Below are positions 43,501-58,100 of a stretch of 64,000 bases of DNA, piece by piece (the stretch's first letter is position 1; each line of letters begins with the position of its first letter). A program made the position numbers and the translations under genes. The DNA is from Agelas oroides. Taxonomy: Eukaryota; Porifera; Demospongiae; Agelasida; Agelasidae. Below the pieces are notes generated by a model. That model was not told the DNA's origin. It was given only the letters and a program-made list of their open reading frames with translations, and made no database searches. The stretch is from assembly GCA_949130485.1 (NCBI GenBank), contig OX422198.1:4341262-4405261 (forward strand), written 5' to 3'.

Positions 43501-46500
43501 TCTACCATGGCTCTACTTGACTCTACTACACACTACGATGGGTCTACTTGACTCTACTTGACTCTACTACACTATACCATTCCTCGACCTGGCTCTACTT
43601 CTCTCTACTTCACTCTACCTTGGCTCTACTGCATCCTACCATGGATCCACGTGTCTCTACTTGATTCTACTACACTCTACCATCGCTCTACCTGGCTCTA
43701 CTACATTCTACCATGGCTCTACTTGACTCTACATGACTCTATTACATTCTACCATGGCTCTACTTGACTCTCCTTGAGTCCACTACACTCTACCTTGGCT
43801 CTACTTGGCTCTACTTGACTCTCCTACACACTGCCATGGCTCTACTTGGCTTTACCACACTCTACCATGGCTCTACTTGGCTCTACTTGACTCTACTACA
43901 TTCTACCATGGCTCTACTCCATTGTACCATGGTTCTACTTGAAACTACATGACTCTACTACATTCTACCTTGGCTCTACTTGACTCTACTACACACTATG
44001 ATGGCTCTCCTTGGCTCTACTTGACTCTACTACACTATACCATTGCTAGACCTGGCTCTCCTTGTCTCTACTACACTCTACCTTAGTTCTTCTACATCCT
44101 ACCATGGATCCACGTTACTCTTCTTGACTCTACTACACTCTACCATGGTTCTACCTGGCTCTACTACATTCTACCATGGCTCTACTTGACTCTAAATGAC
44201 TCTACTACATTCTACCATGGCTCTACTTGACTCTACTTGACTCTACCACACTCAACCATGGCTCTACTTGGCTCTACTTGACTCTACTACTCTATACCAT
44301 TGCTAGACCTGGCTCTACTTGTCTCTACTTCACTCTACCTTAGCTGTACTACATCCTACCATGGATCCACGTGACTCTACTTGACTCTACTACACTCTAC
44401 CATGGCTCTACCTGGCTCTACTACATTCTACCATGGCTCTACTTGACTCTACATGACTCTACTACATTCTACCATGGCTCTCCTTGACTCTGCTTGAGTC
44501 CACTACACTCTACCTTGGCTTTACGTGGCTCTACTTGACTATACTACACACTACCATGACTGTACTTGGCTCTACTACACTCTACCATGGCTCTAGTTTG
44601 CTCTACTTGACTCTACTACACTCTACCTCGTCTTTACCACATTCTATACCATAGCTCTACTTGACTCTACTTGACTCTACTACATTCTACCATGGCCCTA
44701 CTTACTCTACGTGACTGTACTACACTCTACCTTGGCTCTACTACATTCTGCTATGGGTGCACGTGACTCTACTTGACTCTACTGCATTCTACCATGGCTC
44801 TACCTTGATCTACTACATTCTACCATGGCTCTACTTGGCTCTACATGACTCTACTACATGCTACCGTGGCTCTACTTGACTCTACATGACCCTACTACAC
44901 TCACCATGGCTCTACTCCATTGTACCATGGCTCTACTTCACACTACATCACTCTACTACATTCTACCATGGCTCTACTTGTCTCTACATGACTGTACTAC
45001 CTGCTACCGTGGCTCTCCCCAATTGTACAATGGTTCTACTTGACACTACAAGATTCTACTACATTCTACCATGGCTCTACTTGACTCTACTTGACTCTAC
45101 TAGACTATACCATTGCTCGACCTGGCTCTACTTGTCTCTACTTCACTCTGCCTTGGCTCTACTGCATCCTACCATGGATCCACGTGAATCTACTTGACTC
45201 TACTACACTCTACCATCGCTATTCCTGGCTCTACTACATTCTACCATGGCTATACTTGACTCTACATGACTCTATTACATTCTACCATGGCTCTACGTGA
45301 CTCTCCTTGAGTCCACTACACTCTACCTTGGCTCTACTTGACTCTCCTACACACTGCCATGGCTCTACTTGGCTCTACTACACTCTACCATGGCTCTACT
45401 TGGCTGTACTTGACTCTACTACACTATACCACGGCTCTACTCCATTGTACCATGGCTCTACTTGACACTACATTACTCTCCTACATTCTACCATGGCTCT
45501 ACTTTACTCTACTACATTCTACGATGGCTGTACTTGGCTCTACTTGACTCTACTACACTATACCATTGCTAGACATTGCTCTACTTGTCTCTACTTCACT
45601 CTACCTTGGCTCTACTACATCCTACCATGGATCAACGTGACTCTACTTGACTCTACTACACTCTACCATGGCTCTACCTGGCTCAACTACATTCAACAAT
45701 CGCTCTACTTCACTCTACATGACTCTACTACATTCTACCATGGCTCTACTTGACTCTACTTGAGTTCACTACACTCTACCTTGGCTCTACTTGGCTCTAC
45801 TTGACTCTACTACACACTACCATGGCTCAACTTGGCTATACTACACTCTACCATGGCTCTACTTGGCTCTACTTGACTCTACTACACTCTACCATATCTC
45901 TCCTACATTCGACCATGGCTCCACGTGACTCTACTTGATTTTCTACTACATTCTACCATTGCTCTACTTGACTCTGCTTGAGTCCACTACACTCTACCTT
46001 GGCTCTACTTGGCTCTACTTGACTCTACTACACACTACCATGGCTCTACGTGGCTCTACTTGATTCTACTACACTCTACCATTGCTAGTCCTGGCTCTAC
46101 TTGTCCCTACTACACTCTACCTTGCATCTACTACATCCTACCATGGATCCACATGACTCTACTTGACTCTACTACACTCTACCATGGCTCTACTCCATTG
46201 TACCATGGCTCTACTTGACACTACATCACTCTACTACATTCTACCATGGCTCTACTTGTCTCTACATGACTCTACTACATCCTACCGTTGCTCTACCCCA
46301 TTGTACCATGGCTCTACTTCACACTACATGATTCTACTAAATTCTACCATGGCTCTTCCTGACTCTACTTGACTCTCCTACACCGTACCGTTGCTCTACT
46401 TCGCTGTACTTGACACTACTACACTCTACCATGGATCTACTCCATTCTATACCATGGCTCTACTACACACTACATGGCTCTACTACATTCTACCATTGTT

Positions 46501-46624
46501 CCAATTGAATCTACTACATTCTACCATGACTCTACTTGGCTCTACTTGACTCTACCACACTCTACCATGGCTCTACTTGGCTCTACTTGACTCTACTACA
46601 CTCTACCATGGCTCTACTCCATTG
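40525..46624 (+). repeat. 6.1-kb segment repeated at 13256-bp spacing, copy 1
   Basis: From CCATTGTACC at about 40524 to about 46624 the sequence matches 53781-59880 at a constant offset of 13256. The match spans the end of cycle 3 and the start of cycle 4, so it ignores the module borders. A few substitutions were seen, for example CTCTACTTGAC near 41861 against CTCTCCTTGAC near 55117, and a three-base difference near 45685. Confidence 0.85.
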
Positions 46625-47039
46625 TACAATGGCTCTACTTGACACTACATCACTCTACTACATTCTACCATGGCTCTACTTGTCTCTACATGACTCTACT
46701 ACATCCTACCGTTGCTCTACCCCATTGTACCATGGCTCTACTTCACACTACATGATTCTACTAAATTCTACCATGGCTCTTCCTGACTCTACTTGACTCT
46801 CCTACACCGTACCGTTGCTCTACTTCGCTGTACTTGACACTACTACACTCTACCATGGATCTACTCCATTCTATACCATGGCTCTACTACACACTACATG
46901 GCTCTACTACATTCTACCATTGTTCCAATTGAATCTACTACATTCTACCATGACTCTACTTGGCTCTACTTGACTCTACCACACTCTACCATGGCTCTAC
47001 TTGGCTCTACTTGACTCTACTACACTCTACCATGGCTCT
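46200..47039 (+). repeat. 424-bp tandem duplication in cycle 4 only
   Basis: Units at about 46200-46623 and 46624-47039. The rare strings GTTCCAATTGAATC and TAAATTCTACCATGG each occur twice with offset 424. TACCATGG in the first unit is TACAATGG in the second (46625). Cycles 1, 2, 3 and 5 have a single copy here. Confidence 0.88.
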
Positions 47040-48099
47040 ACTTGACACTACATGACTCTACTACATTCTACCATGGCTCCACTTGACTCTACTACACTAT
47101 ACCATTGCTAGACTTGGCTCTCCTTGTGTCTACTACACTCTACCTTGGCTCTACTACATCCTACCATGGATCCACGTGACTCTACTTGACTCTACTACAC
47201 TCTACCATGACTCTTCCTGGCTCTACTACATTCTACCATGGCTCTCCTTGACTCTACATGACTCTACTACATTCTACCATGGCTCTACTTGACTCTTCTT
47301 CAGTCCACTACACTCTACCTTGGCTCTACTTGTCTCTACTTGACTTTACTACACACTACCATGGCTGTACTTGGCTCTACTACACCCTACCATGGCTCTA
47401 CTTTGCTCTACTTGACTCTACTACACTCTACCATGTCTCTACCACATTCTACCATAGCTCTACTTGACTCTACTTGACTCTACAACATTCTGCCATGGCT
47501 CTACTTACTCTACGTGACTGTACTACACTCTACCTTTGCTCTACTACATTCTGCTATGGCTCCACGTGACTCTACTTGACTCTACTGCATTCTACCATGG
47601 ATCTACCTTACTCTACTACATTCTACCATGGCTCTACTTGGCTCTACATGACTCTACTACATGCTACCGTGGCTCTACTTGACTCTACATGACCCTACTA
47701 CACTCTACCTTGGCTCTACTCCATTGTACCATGGCTCTACTTCACACTACATCACTCTACTACATTCTACCATAGCTCACTTGTCTCTACATGACTCTAC
47801 TACATGCTACCGTGGCTCTACCCAATTGTACAATGGCTCTACTTGACACTACATGATTCTACTACATTCTACCATGGGTCTAGTTGACTCTACTTCACTC
47901 TACTATACTATACCATTGGTAGACCTGGCTCTACTTGTCTCTACTTCACTCTACCTTGGCTCTAGTGCATCCTTCCATGGATCCACATGACTCCACTTGA
48001 CTCTACTACACTCTACCATCGCTCTACCTGGCTCTACTACATTCTACCATGGCTCTACTTGACTCTACATGACTCTATTACATTCTACCATGGCTGTAC

Positions 48100-49060
48100 T
48101 TGGCTCTCCTTGAGTCCACTACACTCTACCTTGGCTCTACTTGGCTCTACTTGACTCTCCTACACACTACCATGGCTCTACTTGGCTCTACTACACTCTA
48201 CCATGGCTCTACTTGGTTGTACTTGACTCTACTACACTATACCATGGCTCTACTCCATTGTACCATGGCTCTACTTGACACTACATGACTCTCCTACATT
48301 CTACCATGGCTCTACTTGACTCTACTACATTCTACGATGGCTGTACATGGCTCTACTTGACTCTACTACACTATACCCTTCCTATACCTGGCTCTACTTG
48401 TCTCTACTTCACCCTACCTTGGCTCTCCTACATCCTACCATGGATCAACGTGACTCTACTTGACTCTACTACACTCTACCATGGCTCTACCTGGCTCTAC
48501 TTCATTCTGCCATGGCTCTACTTGACTCTACGTGACTGTACTACACTCTACCTTGGCTCTACTACATTCTGCTATGGCTCCACATGACTCTACTTGACTC
48601 TACTGCATTCTACCATCGCTCTACCTTCCTCTACTACATTCTACCATGGCTCTACTTGACTCTGCATGACCCTACTACACTATACCATGGCTCTATTCCA
48701 TTGTACCATGGCTCTACTTGACACTACATGACTCTATTACATTCTACCATGGCTGTACTTGGCTCTCCTTGAGTCCACTACACTCTACCTTGGCTCTACT
48801 TGGCTCTACTTGACTCTCCTACACACTACCATGGCTCTACTTGGCTCTACTACACTCTACCATGGCTCTACTTGGTTCTACTTGACTCTACTACACTATA
48901 CCATGGCTCTACTTGACTCTACTACATTCTACGATGGCTGTACATGGCTCTACTTGACTCTACTACACTATACCCTTCCTATACCTGGCTCTACTTGTCT
49001 CTACTTCACCCTACCTTGGCTCTACTACATCCTACCATGGATCAACGTGACTCTACTTGA
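48100..49060 (+). repeat. 659-bp expansion inside module B, about 1.5 copies
   Basis: Units start at 48100 and 48759, offset 659, matching the first two unit starts of cycle 2 (31757 and 32416). The third unit seen in cycle 2 is absent, which accounts for the change of offset between the two cycles from 16343 to 15746. Confidence 0.85.
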
Positions 49061-50830
49061 CTCTACTACACTCTACCATGGCTCTACCTGGCTCTACTAC
49101 ATTCTACCATGGCTCTACTTGGCTCTACAAGACTCTACTACATTCTACCATGGCTCTACTTGACTCTACTTGAGTCCTCTACCCTCTACCTTGTCTCTAC
49201 TTGGCTCTACTTTACTCTACTAAACACTACCATGGCTCAACTTGGCTATACAACACTCTACCATGGCTCTACTTCGCTCTACTTGACTCTACTACACTCT
49301 TCCTTGTCTCTACTACATTCTACCAATGCTCCACGTGACTCTACTTGACTCTACTACACTCTACCATTGCTCTACTCCAATTTACCATTGCTCTACTTGA
49401 CACTACATCACTCTACTACATTCTACCATGGCTCTACTTGACTCTAAATGACTCTACTACATTCTACCATGCCTCTACTTGACTCTGCTTCAGTCCACTA
49501 CACTCTACCTTGGCTCTACTTGGCTCTACTTGACTCTACTACACACTACCATGGCTCTATTTGGCTCTACTTGACTCTACTACACTCTACCATTGCTAGA
49601 CCTGGCTCTACTTGTCCCTACTACACTCTACCTTACATCAACTACATCCTACCATGGATCCACGTGACTCTACTTGACTCTACTACACTCTACCATGGCT
49701 CTACTCCATTGTACAATGACTCTACTTGACACTACATCACTCTACTACATTCTACCATGTCTCTACTTGTCTCTACATGACTCTACTACACTCTACCATG
49801 GCTCTACTCCATTGTACAATGGCTCTACTTGATACTACATCACTCTACTACATTCTACCATGGCTCTACTTGTCTCTACATGACTCTACTACATGCTACT
49901 GTGGCTCTACCCCATTGTACCATGGCTCTACTTGACACTACATGATTCTACTAAATTCTACCATGCTTCTTCCTGACTCTACTTGATTCTCCTACACTCT
50001 ACCGTTGCTCTACTTGGCTGTACTTGACACTACTACACTCTAACTTGGCTCTACTCCATTCTATACCATGGCTCTACTTCACACTACATGGGTCTACTAC
50101 ATTCTACCATTGTTCCAATTGAATCTACTACTTTCTACCATGACTCTACTTGGCTGTACTTGACTCTACCACACTCTACCATGGCTCTACTTGGCTCTAC
50201 TTGACTCTACTACACTCTACCACGGTTCTACTCAATTGTACCATGGCTCTACTTGACACTACATGACTGTGCTACATTCTACCATGGCTCTACTTGACTC
50301 TACAACACACTACGATGGCTCTACTTGGCTCTACTTGGCTCTACTTGACTCTACTACACTATACCATTGCTAGACCTGGCTCTCCTTGTCTCTACTACAT
50401 TCTACCTTGGCTCTACTACATCCTACCATGGATCCGCGTGACTCTACTTGACTCTACTACACTCTACCATGGCTCTACCTGGCTCTACTACATTCTTCCA
50501 TGGCTCTACTTGACTCTACTTGACTCTACTACACTCTACCATGGCTCTACTTGGCTCTACTTCACTCTACTACACTATACCATTGCTAGACCTGGCTCTA
50601 CTTGTCTGTACTTAACTCTACCTTAGCTGTATATACTACATCGTACGATGGATCCAAGTGACTCTACTTGACTCTACTACACTCTACCATGGCTCTACCT
50701 GGCTCTACTACATTCTACCATGGCTCTACTTGACTCTACATGACTCTACTACATTCTACCATGGCTCTACTTGACTCTACTTGAGTCCACTACACTCTAC
50801 CTTGGCTCTACTTTGCTCTACTTGACTCTA

Positions 50831-53005
50831 CTACACACTACCATGGCTGTACTTGGCTCTACTACACTCTACCATGGCTCTACTTTGCTCTACTTGATTC
50901 TACTACACTCTACCATGTCTCTACCACATTCTACCATAGCTCTACTTGACTCTACTGGACTCTATTACATTCTGCCATGGCTCTACTTGACTCTACGTGA
51001 CTGTACTACACTCTACCTTGGCTCTACTACATTCTGCTATGGCTCCACATGACTCTACTTGACTCTACTGCATTCTACCATCGCTCTACCTTCCTCTACT
51101 ACATTCTACCATGGCTCTACTTGACTCTGCATGACCCTACTACACTATACCATGGCTCTATTCCATTGTACCATGGCTCTACTTGACACTACATGACTCT
51201 CCTACATTCTACCATGTCTCTACTACATTCTACCAAAGCTCAACGTGATTCTACATCATTCTACTACATCCTACCATTCCTCTACTTGACTCTGTATGCC
51301 TCTACTACATTCTACCATGGCTCTACTTCACTCTACTACATTCTACGATGGCTCTACTTTGCTCTACTTGACTCTACTACACTATACCATTGCTAGACCT
51401 GGCTCTACGTGTTCCTACTACACTCTACCTTGACTCTACTACATCCTACCATGGATCCACGTGACTCTACTTGACTCTACTGCACTCTACCATGGCTCTA
51501 CTCCATTGTACTATGGCTGTACTTGACACTACATCACTCTACTACATTCTACCATGGCTCTTCTTGTCTATACATGACTCTACTACATGCTACCGTGGCT
51601 CTACCCCATTGTACCATGGCTCTACTTGACACTACATGATTCTACTAAATACTGCCATCGTTCTTCCTGACTCTACTTGACTCTCCTACACTCTACCGTT
51701 GCTCTACTTGACTCTACTTGACACTACTACACTCTACCATGGCTCTACTCCATTCTATACCATGGCTCTACTTCTTACTACATGGCTCTACTACATTCTA
51801 CCATTGAATCTACTACATTCTACCATGACTCTACCTGGCTCTCCTTGACTCTACCACACTCTACCATGGCTCTACATGGCTCTACTTGACTCTACTATAC
51901 TCTACCATGGCTCTACTCCATTGTACCATGGCTCTACTTGACACTACATGACTCTACTACATTCTACCATGGCTCTACTTGACTCTACTACACACTACGA
52001 TGGGTCTACTTGACTCTACTTGACTCTACTACACTATACCATTCCTCGACCTGGCTCTACTTCTCTCTACTTCACTCTACCTTGGCTCTACTGCATCCTA
52101 CCATGGATCCACGTGTCTCTACTTGATTCTACTACACTCTACCATCGCTCTACCTGGCTCTACTACATTCTACCATGGCTCTACTTGACTCTACATGACT
52201 CTATTACATTCTACCATGGCTCTACTTGACTCTCCTTGAGTCCACTACACTCTACCTTGGCTCTACTTGGCTCTACTTGACTCTCCTACACACTGCCATG
52301 GCTCTACTTGGCTTTACCACACTCTACCATGGCTCTACTTGGCTCTACTTGACTCTACTACATTCTACCATGGCTCTACTCCATTGTACCATGGTTCTAC
52401 TTGAAACTACATGACTCTACTACATTCTACCTTGGCTCTACTTGACTCTACTACACACTATGATGGCTCTCCTTGGCTCTACTAGACTCTACTACACTAT
52501 ACCATTGCTAGACCTGGCTCTCCTTGTCTCTACTACACTCTACCTTAGTTCTTCTACATCCTACCATGGATCCACGTTACTCTTCTTGACTCTACTACAC
52601 TCTACCATGGTTCTACCTGGCTCTACTACATTCTACCATGGCTCTACTTGACTCTAAATGACTCTACTACATTCTACCATGGCTCTACTTGACTCTACTT
52701 GACTCTACCACACTCAACCATGGCTCTACTTGGCTCTACTTGACTCTACTACTCTATACCATTGCTAGACCTGGATCTACTTGTCTCTACTTCACTCTAC
52801 CTTAGCTGTACTACATCCTACCATGGATCCACGTGACTCTACTTGACTCTACTACACTCTACCATGGCTCTACCTGGCTCTACTACATTCTACCATGGCT
52901 CTACTTGACTCTACATGACACTACTACATTCTACCATGGCTCTCCTTGACTCTGCTTGAGTCCACTACACTCTACCTTGGCTTTACGTGGCTCTACTTGA
53001 CTCTA
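50831..53005 (+). repeat. 2175-bp tandem duplication, copy 1
   Basis: Segments at 51193, 52020, 52226 and 52442 all recur exactly 2175 bp later. The copy covers the later part of module B and most of module C. The breakpoints are fixed only to within about 20 bp because they lie in common units. Confidence 0.88.
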
Positions 53006-55180
53006 CTACACACTACCATGGCTGTACTTGGCTCTACTACACTCTACCATGGCTCTACTTTGCTCTACTTGATTCTACTACACTCTACCATGTCTCTACC
53101 ACATTCTACCATAGCTCTACTTGACTCTACTGGACTCTATTACATTCTGCCATGGCTCTACTTGACTCTACGTGACTGTACTACACTCTACCTTGGCTCT
53201 ACTACATTCTGCTATGGCTCCACATGACTCTACTTGACTCTACTGCATTCTACCATCGCTCTACCTTCCTCTACTACATTCTACCATGGCTCTACTTGAC
53301 TCTGCATGACCCTACTACACTATACCATGGCTCTATTCCATTGTACCATGGCTCTACTTGACACTACATGACTCTCCTACATTCTACCATGTCTCTACTA
53401 CATTCTACCAAAGCTCAACGTGATTCTACATCATTCTACTACATCCTACCATTCCTCTACTTGACTCTGTATGCCTCTACTACATTCTACCATGGCTCTA
53501 CTTCACTCTACTACATTCTACGATGGCTCTACTTTGCTCTACTTGACTCTACTACACTATACCATTGCTAGACCTGGCTCTACGTGTTCCTACTACACTC
53601 TACCTTGACTCTACTACATCCTACCATGGATCCACGTGACTCTACTTGACTCTACTGCACTCTACCATGGCTCTACTCCATTGTACTATGGCTGTACTTG
53701 ACACTACATCACTCTACTACATTCTACCATGGCTCTTCTTGTCTATACATGACTCTACTACATGCTACCGTGGCTCTACCCCATTGTACCATGGCTCTAC
53801 TTGACACTACATGATTCTACTAAATACTGCCATCGTTCTTCCTGACTCTACTTGACTCTCCTACACTCTACCGTTGCTCTACTTGACTCTACTTGACACT
53901 ACTACACTCTACCATGGCTCTACTCCATTCTATACCATGGCTCTACTTCTTACTACATGGCTCTACTACATTCTACCATTGAATCTACTACATTCTACCA
54001 TGACTCTACCTGGCTCTCCTTGACTCTACCACACTCTACCATGGCTCTACATGGCTCTACTTGACTCTACTATACTCTACCATGGCTCTACTCCATTGTA
54101 CCATGGCTCTACTTGACACTACATGACTCTACTACATTCTACCATGGCTCTACTTGACTCTACTACACACTACGATGGGTCTACTTGACTCTACTTGACT
54201 CTACTACACTATACCATTCCTCGACCTGGCTCTACTTCTCTCTACTTCACTCTACCTTGGCTCTACTGCATCCTACCATGGATCCACGTGTCTCTACTTG
54301 ATTCTACTACACTCTACCATCGCTCTACCTGGCTCTACTACATTCTACCATGGCTCTACTTGACTCTACATGACTCTATTACATTCTACCATGGCTCTAC
54401 TTGACTCTCCTTGAGTCCACTACACTCTACCTTGGCTCTACTTGGCTCTACTTGACTCTCCTACACACTGCCATGGCTCTACTTGGCTTTACCACACTCT
54501 ACCATGGCTCTACTTGGCTCTACTTGACTCTACTACATTCTACCATGGCTCTACTCCATTGTACCATGGTTCTACTTGAAACTACATGACTCTACTACAT
54601 TCTACCTTGGCTCTACTTGACTCTACTACACACTATGATGGCTCTCCTTGGCTCTACTAGACTCTACTACACTATACCATTGCTAGACCTGGCTCTCCTT
54701 GTCTCTACTACACTCTACCTTAGTTCTTCTACATCCTACCATGGATCCACGTTACTCTTCTTGACTCTACTACACTCTACCATGGTTCTACCTGGCTCTA
54801 CTACATTCTACCATGGCTCTACTTGACTCTAAATGACTCTACTACATTCTACCATGGCTCTACTTGACTCTACTTGACTCTACCACACTCAACCATGGCT
54901 CTACTTGGCTCTACTTGACTCTACTACTCTATACCATTGCTAGACCTGGATCTACTTGTCTCTACTTCACTCTACCTTAGCTGTACTACATCCTACCATG
55001 GATCCACGTGACTCTACTTGACTCTACTACACTCTACCATGGCTCTACCTGGCTCTACTACATTCTACCATGGCTCTACTTGACTCTACATGACACTACT
55101 ACATTCTACCATGGCTCTCCTTGACTCTGCTTGAGTCCACTACACTCTACCTTGGCTTTACGTGGCTCTACTTGACTATA
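53006..55180 (+). repeat. 2175-bp tandem duplication, copy 2
   Basis: The left junction is chimeric. CTTTACGTGGCTCTACTTGA at 52981-53000 belongs to the module C type also seen near 55156, while the following CACTACCATGGCTGTAC belongs to the module B type seen near 50836. The copy appears near-identical to the first through the ACTCTAAATGAC and TGGATCTACTTGTC landmarks. Confidence 0.88.
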
Positions 55181-58100
55181 CTACACACTACCATGACTGT
55201 ACTCGGCTCTACTACACTCTACCATGGCTCTAGTTTGCTCTACTTGACTCTACTACACTCTACCTCGTCTTTACCACATTCTATACCATAGCTCTACTTG
55301 ACTCTACTTGGCTCTACTACATTCTACCATGGCTCTACTTGACTCTACATGACTCTATTACATTCTACCATGGCTGTACTTGGCTCTCCTTGAGTCCACT
55401 ACACTCTACCTTGGCTCTACTTGGCTCTACTTGACTCTCCTACACACTACCATGGCTCTACTTGGCTCTACTACACTCTACCATGGCTCTACTTGGTTGT
55501 ACTTGACTCTACTACACTATACCATGGCTCTACTCCATTGTACCATGGCTCTACTTGACACTACATGACTCTCCTACATTCTACCATGGCTCAACTTGAC
55601 TCTACTACATTCTACGATGGCTGTACATGGCTCTACTTGACTCTACTACACTATACCCTTCCTATACCTGGCTCTACTTGTCTCTACTTCACCCTACCTT
55701 GGATCTACTACATCCTACCATGGATCAACGTGACTCTACTTGACTCTACTACACTCTACCATGGCTCTACCTGGCTCTACTTCATTCTGCCATGGCTCTA
55801 CTTGACTCTACGTGACTGTACTACACTCTACCTTGGCTCTACTACATTCTGCTATGGCTCCACATGACTCTACTTGACTCTACTGCATTCTACCATCGCT
55901 CTACCTTCCTCTACTACATTCTACCATGGCTCTACTTGACTCTGCATGACCCTACTACACTATACCATGGCTCTATTCCATTGTACCATGGCTCTACTTG
56001 ACACTACATGACTCTCCTACATTCTACCATGTCTCTACTGCATTCTACCAAAGCTCAACGTGATTCTACATCATTCTACTACATCCTACCATTCCTGTAC
56101 TTGACTCTGTATGCCTCTACTACATTCTACCATGGCTCTACTTCACTCTACTACATTCTACGATGGCTCTACTTTGTTCTACTTGACTCTACTACACTAT
56201 ACCATTGCTAGACCTGGCTCTACGTGTTCCTACTACACTCTACCTTGACTCTACTACATCCTACCATGGATCCACGTGACTCTACTTGACTCTACTGCAC
56301 TCTACCATGGCTCTACTCCATTGTACTATGGCTGTACTTGACACTACATCACTCTACTACATTCTACCATGGCTCTTCTTGTCTATACATGACTCTACTA
56401 CATGCTACCGTGGCTCTACCCCATTGTACCATGGCTCTACTTGACACTACATGATTCTACTAAATACTGCCATCGTTCTTCCTGACTCTACTTGACTCTC
56501 CTACACTCTACCGTTGCTCTACTTGACTCTACTTGACACTACTACACTCTACCATGGCTCTACTCCATTCTATACCATAGCTCTACTTCTTACTACATGG
56601 CTCTACTACATTCTACCATTGAATCTACTACATTCTACCATGACTCTACCTGGCTCTCCTTGACTCTACCACACTCTACCATGGCTCTACATGGCTCTAC
56701 TTGACTCTACTATACTCTACCATGGCTCTACTTGACACTACATGACTCTACTACATTCTACCATGGCTCTACTTGACTCTACTACACACTACGATGGGTC
56801 TACTTGACTCTACTTGACTCTACTACACTATACCATTCCTCGACCTGGCTCTACTTCTCTCTACTTCACTCTACCTTGGCTCTACTGCATCCTACCATGG
56901 ATCCACGTGTCTCTACTTGATTCTACTACACTCTACCATCGCTCTACCTGGCTCTACTACATTCTACCATGGCTCTACTTGACTCTACATGACTCTATTA
57001 CATTCTACCATGGCTCTACTTGACTCTCCTTGAGTCCACTACACTCTACCTTGGCTCTACTTGGCTCTACTTGACTCTCCTACACACTGCCATGGCTCTA
57101 CTTGGCTTTACCACACTCTACCATGGCTCTACTTGGCTCTACTTGACTCTACTACATTCTACCATGGCTCTACTCCATTGTACCATGGTTCTACTTGAAA
57201 CTACATGACTCTACTACATTCTACCTTGGCTCTACTTGACTCTACTACACACTATGATGGCTCTCCTTGGCTCTACTTGACTCTACTACACTATACCATT
57301 GCTAGACCTGGCTCTCCTTGTCTCTACTACACTCTACCTTAGTTCTTCTACATCCTACCATGGATCCACGTTACTCTTCTTGACTCTACTACACTCTACC
57401 ATGGTTCTACCTGGCTCTACTACATTCTACCATGGCTCTACTTGACTCTAAATGACTCTACTACATTCTACCATGGCTCTACTTGACTCTACTTGACTCT
57501 ACCACACTCAACCATGGCTCTACTTGGCTCTACTTGACTCTACTACTCTATACCATTGCTAGACCTGGATCTACTTGTCTCTACTTCACTCTACCTTAGC
57601 TGTACTACATCCTACCATGGATCCACGTGACTCTACTTGACTCTACTACACTCTACCATGGCTCTACCTGGCTCTACTACATTCTACCATGGCTCTACTT
57701 GACTCTACATGACACTACTACATTCTACCATGGCTCTCCTTGACTCTGCTTGAGTCCACTACACTCTACCTTGGCTTTACGTGGCTCTACTTGACTATAC
57801 TACACACTACCATGACTGTACTTGGCTCTACTACACTCTACCATGGCTCTAGTTTGCTCTACTTGACTCTACTACACTCTACTTCGTCTTTACCACATTC
57901 TATACCATAGCTCTACTTGACTCTACTTGACTCTACTACATTCTACCATGGCCCTACTTACTCTACGTGACTGTACTACACTCTACCTTGGCTCTACTAC
58001 ATTCTGCTATGGGTGCACGTGACTCTACTTGACTCTACTGCATTCTACCATGGCTCTACCTTGATCTACTACATTGTACCATGGCTCTACTTGGCTCTAC

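Larger units (their letters stand above)
37533..44857 (+). repeat. Higher-order cycle 3 (7325 bp, rearranged)
   Basis: CACTCACCATGG marker near 37575. Module A (37533-40235) matches cycle 2 at offset 8594, then 8469 after a 125-bp deletion near 38613, then 8479 after gain of one 10-bp unit near 39601. Module B is cut short at about 40524, where the sequence jumps into module C. A partial C (about 40525-42123), a short B (42124-42751) and a full C (42752-44857) follow. From 40525 onward this matches 53781 onward at offset 13256. Confidence 0.86.
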
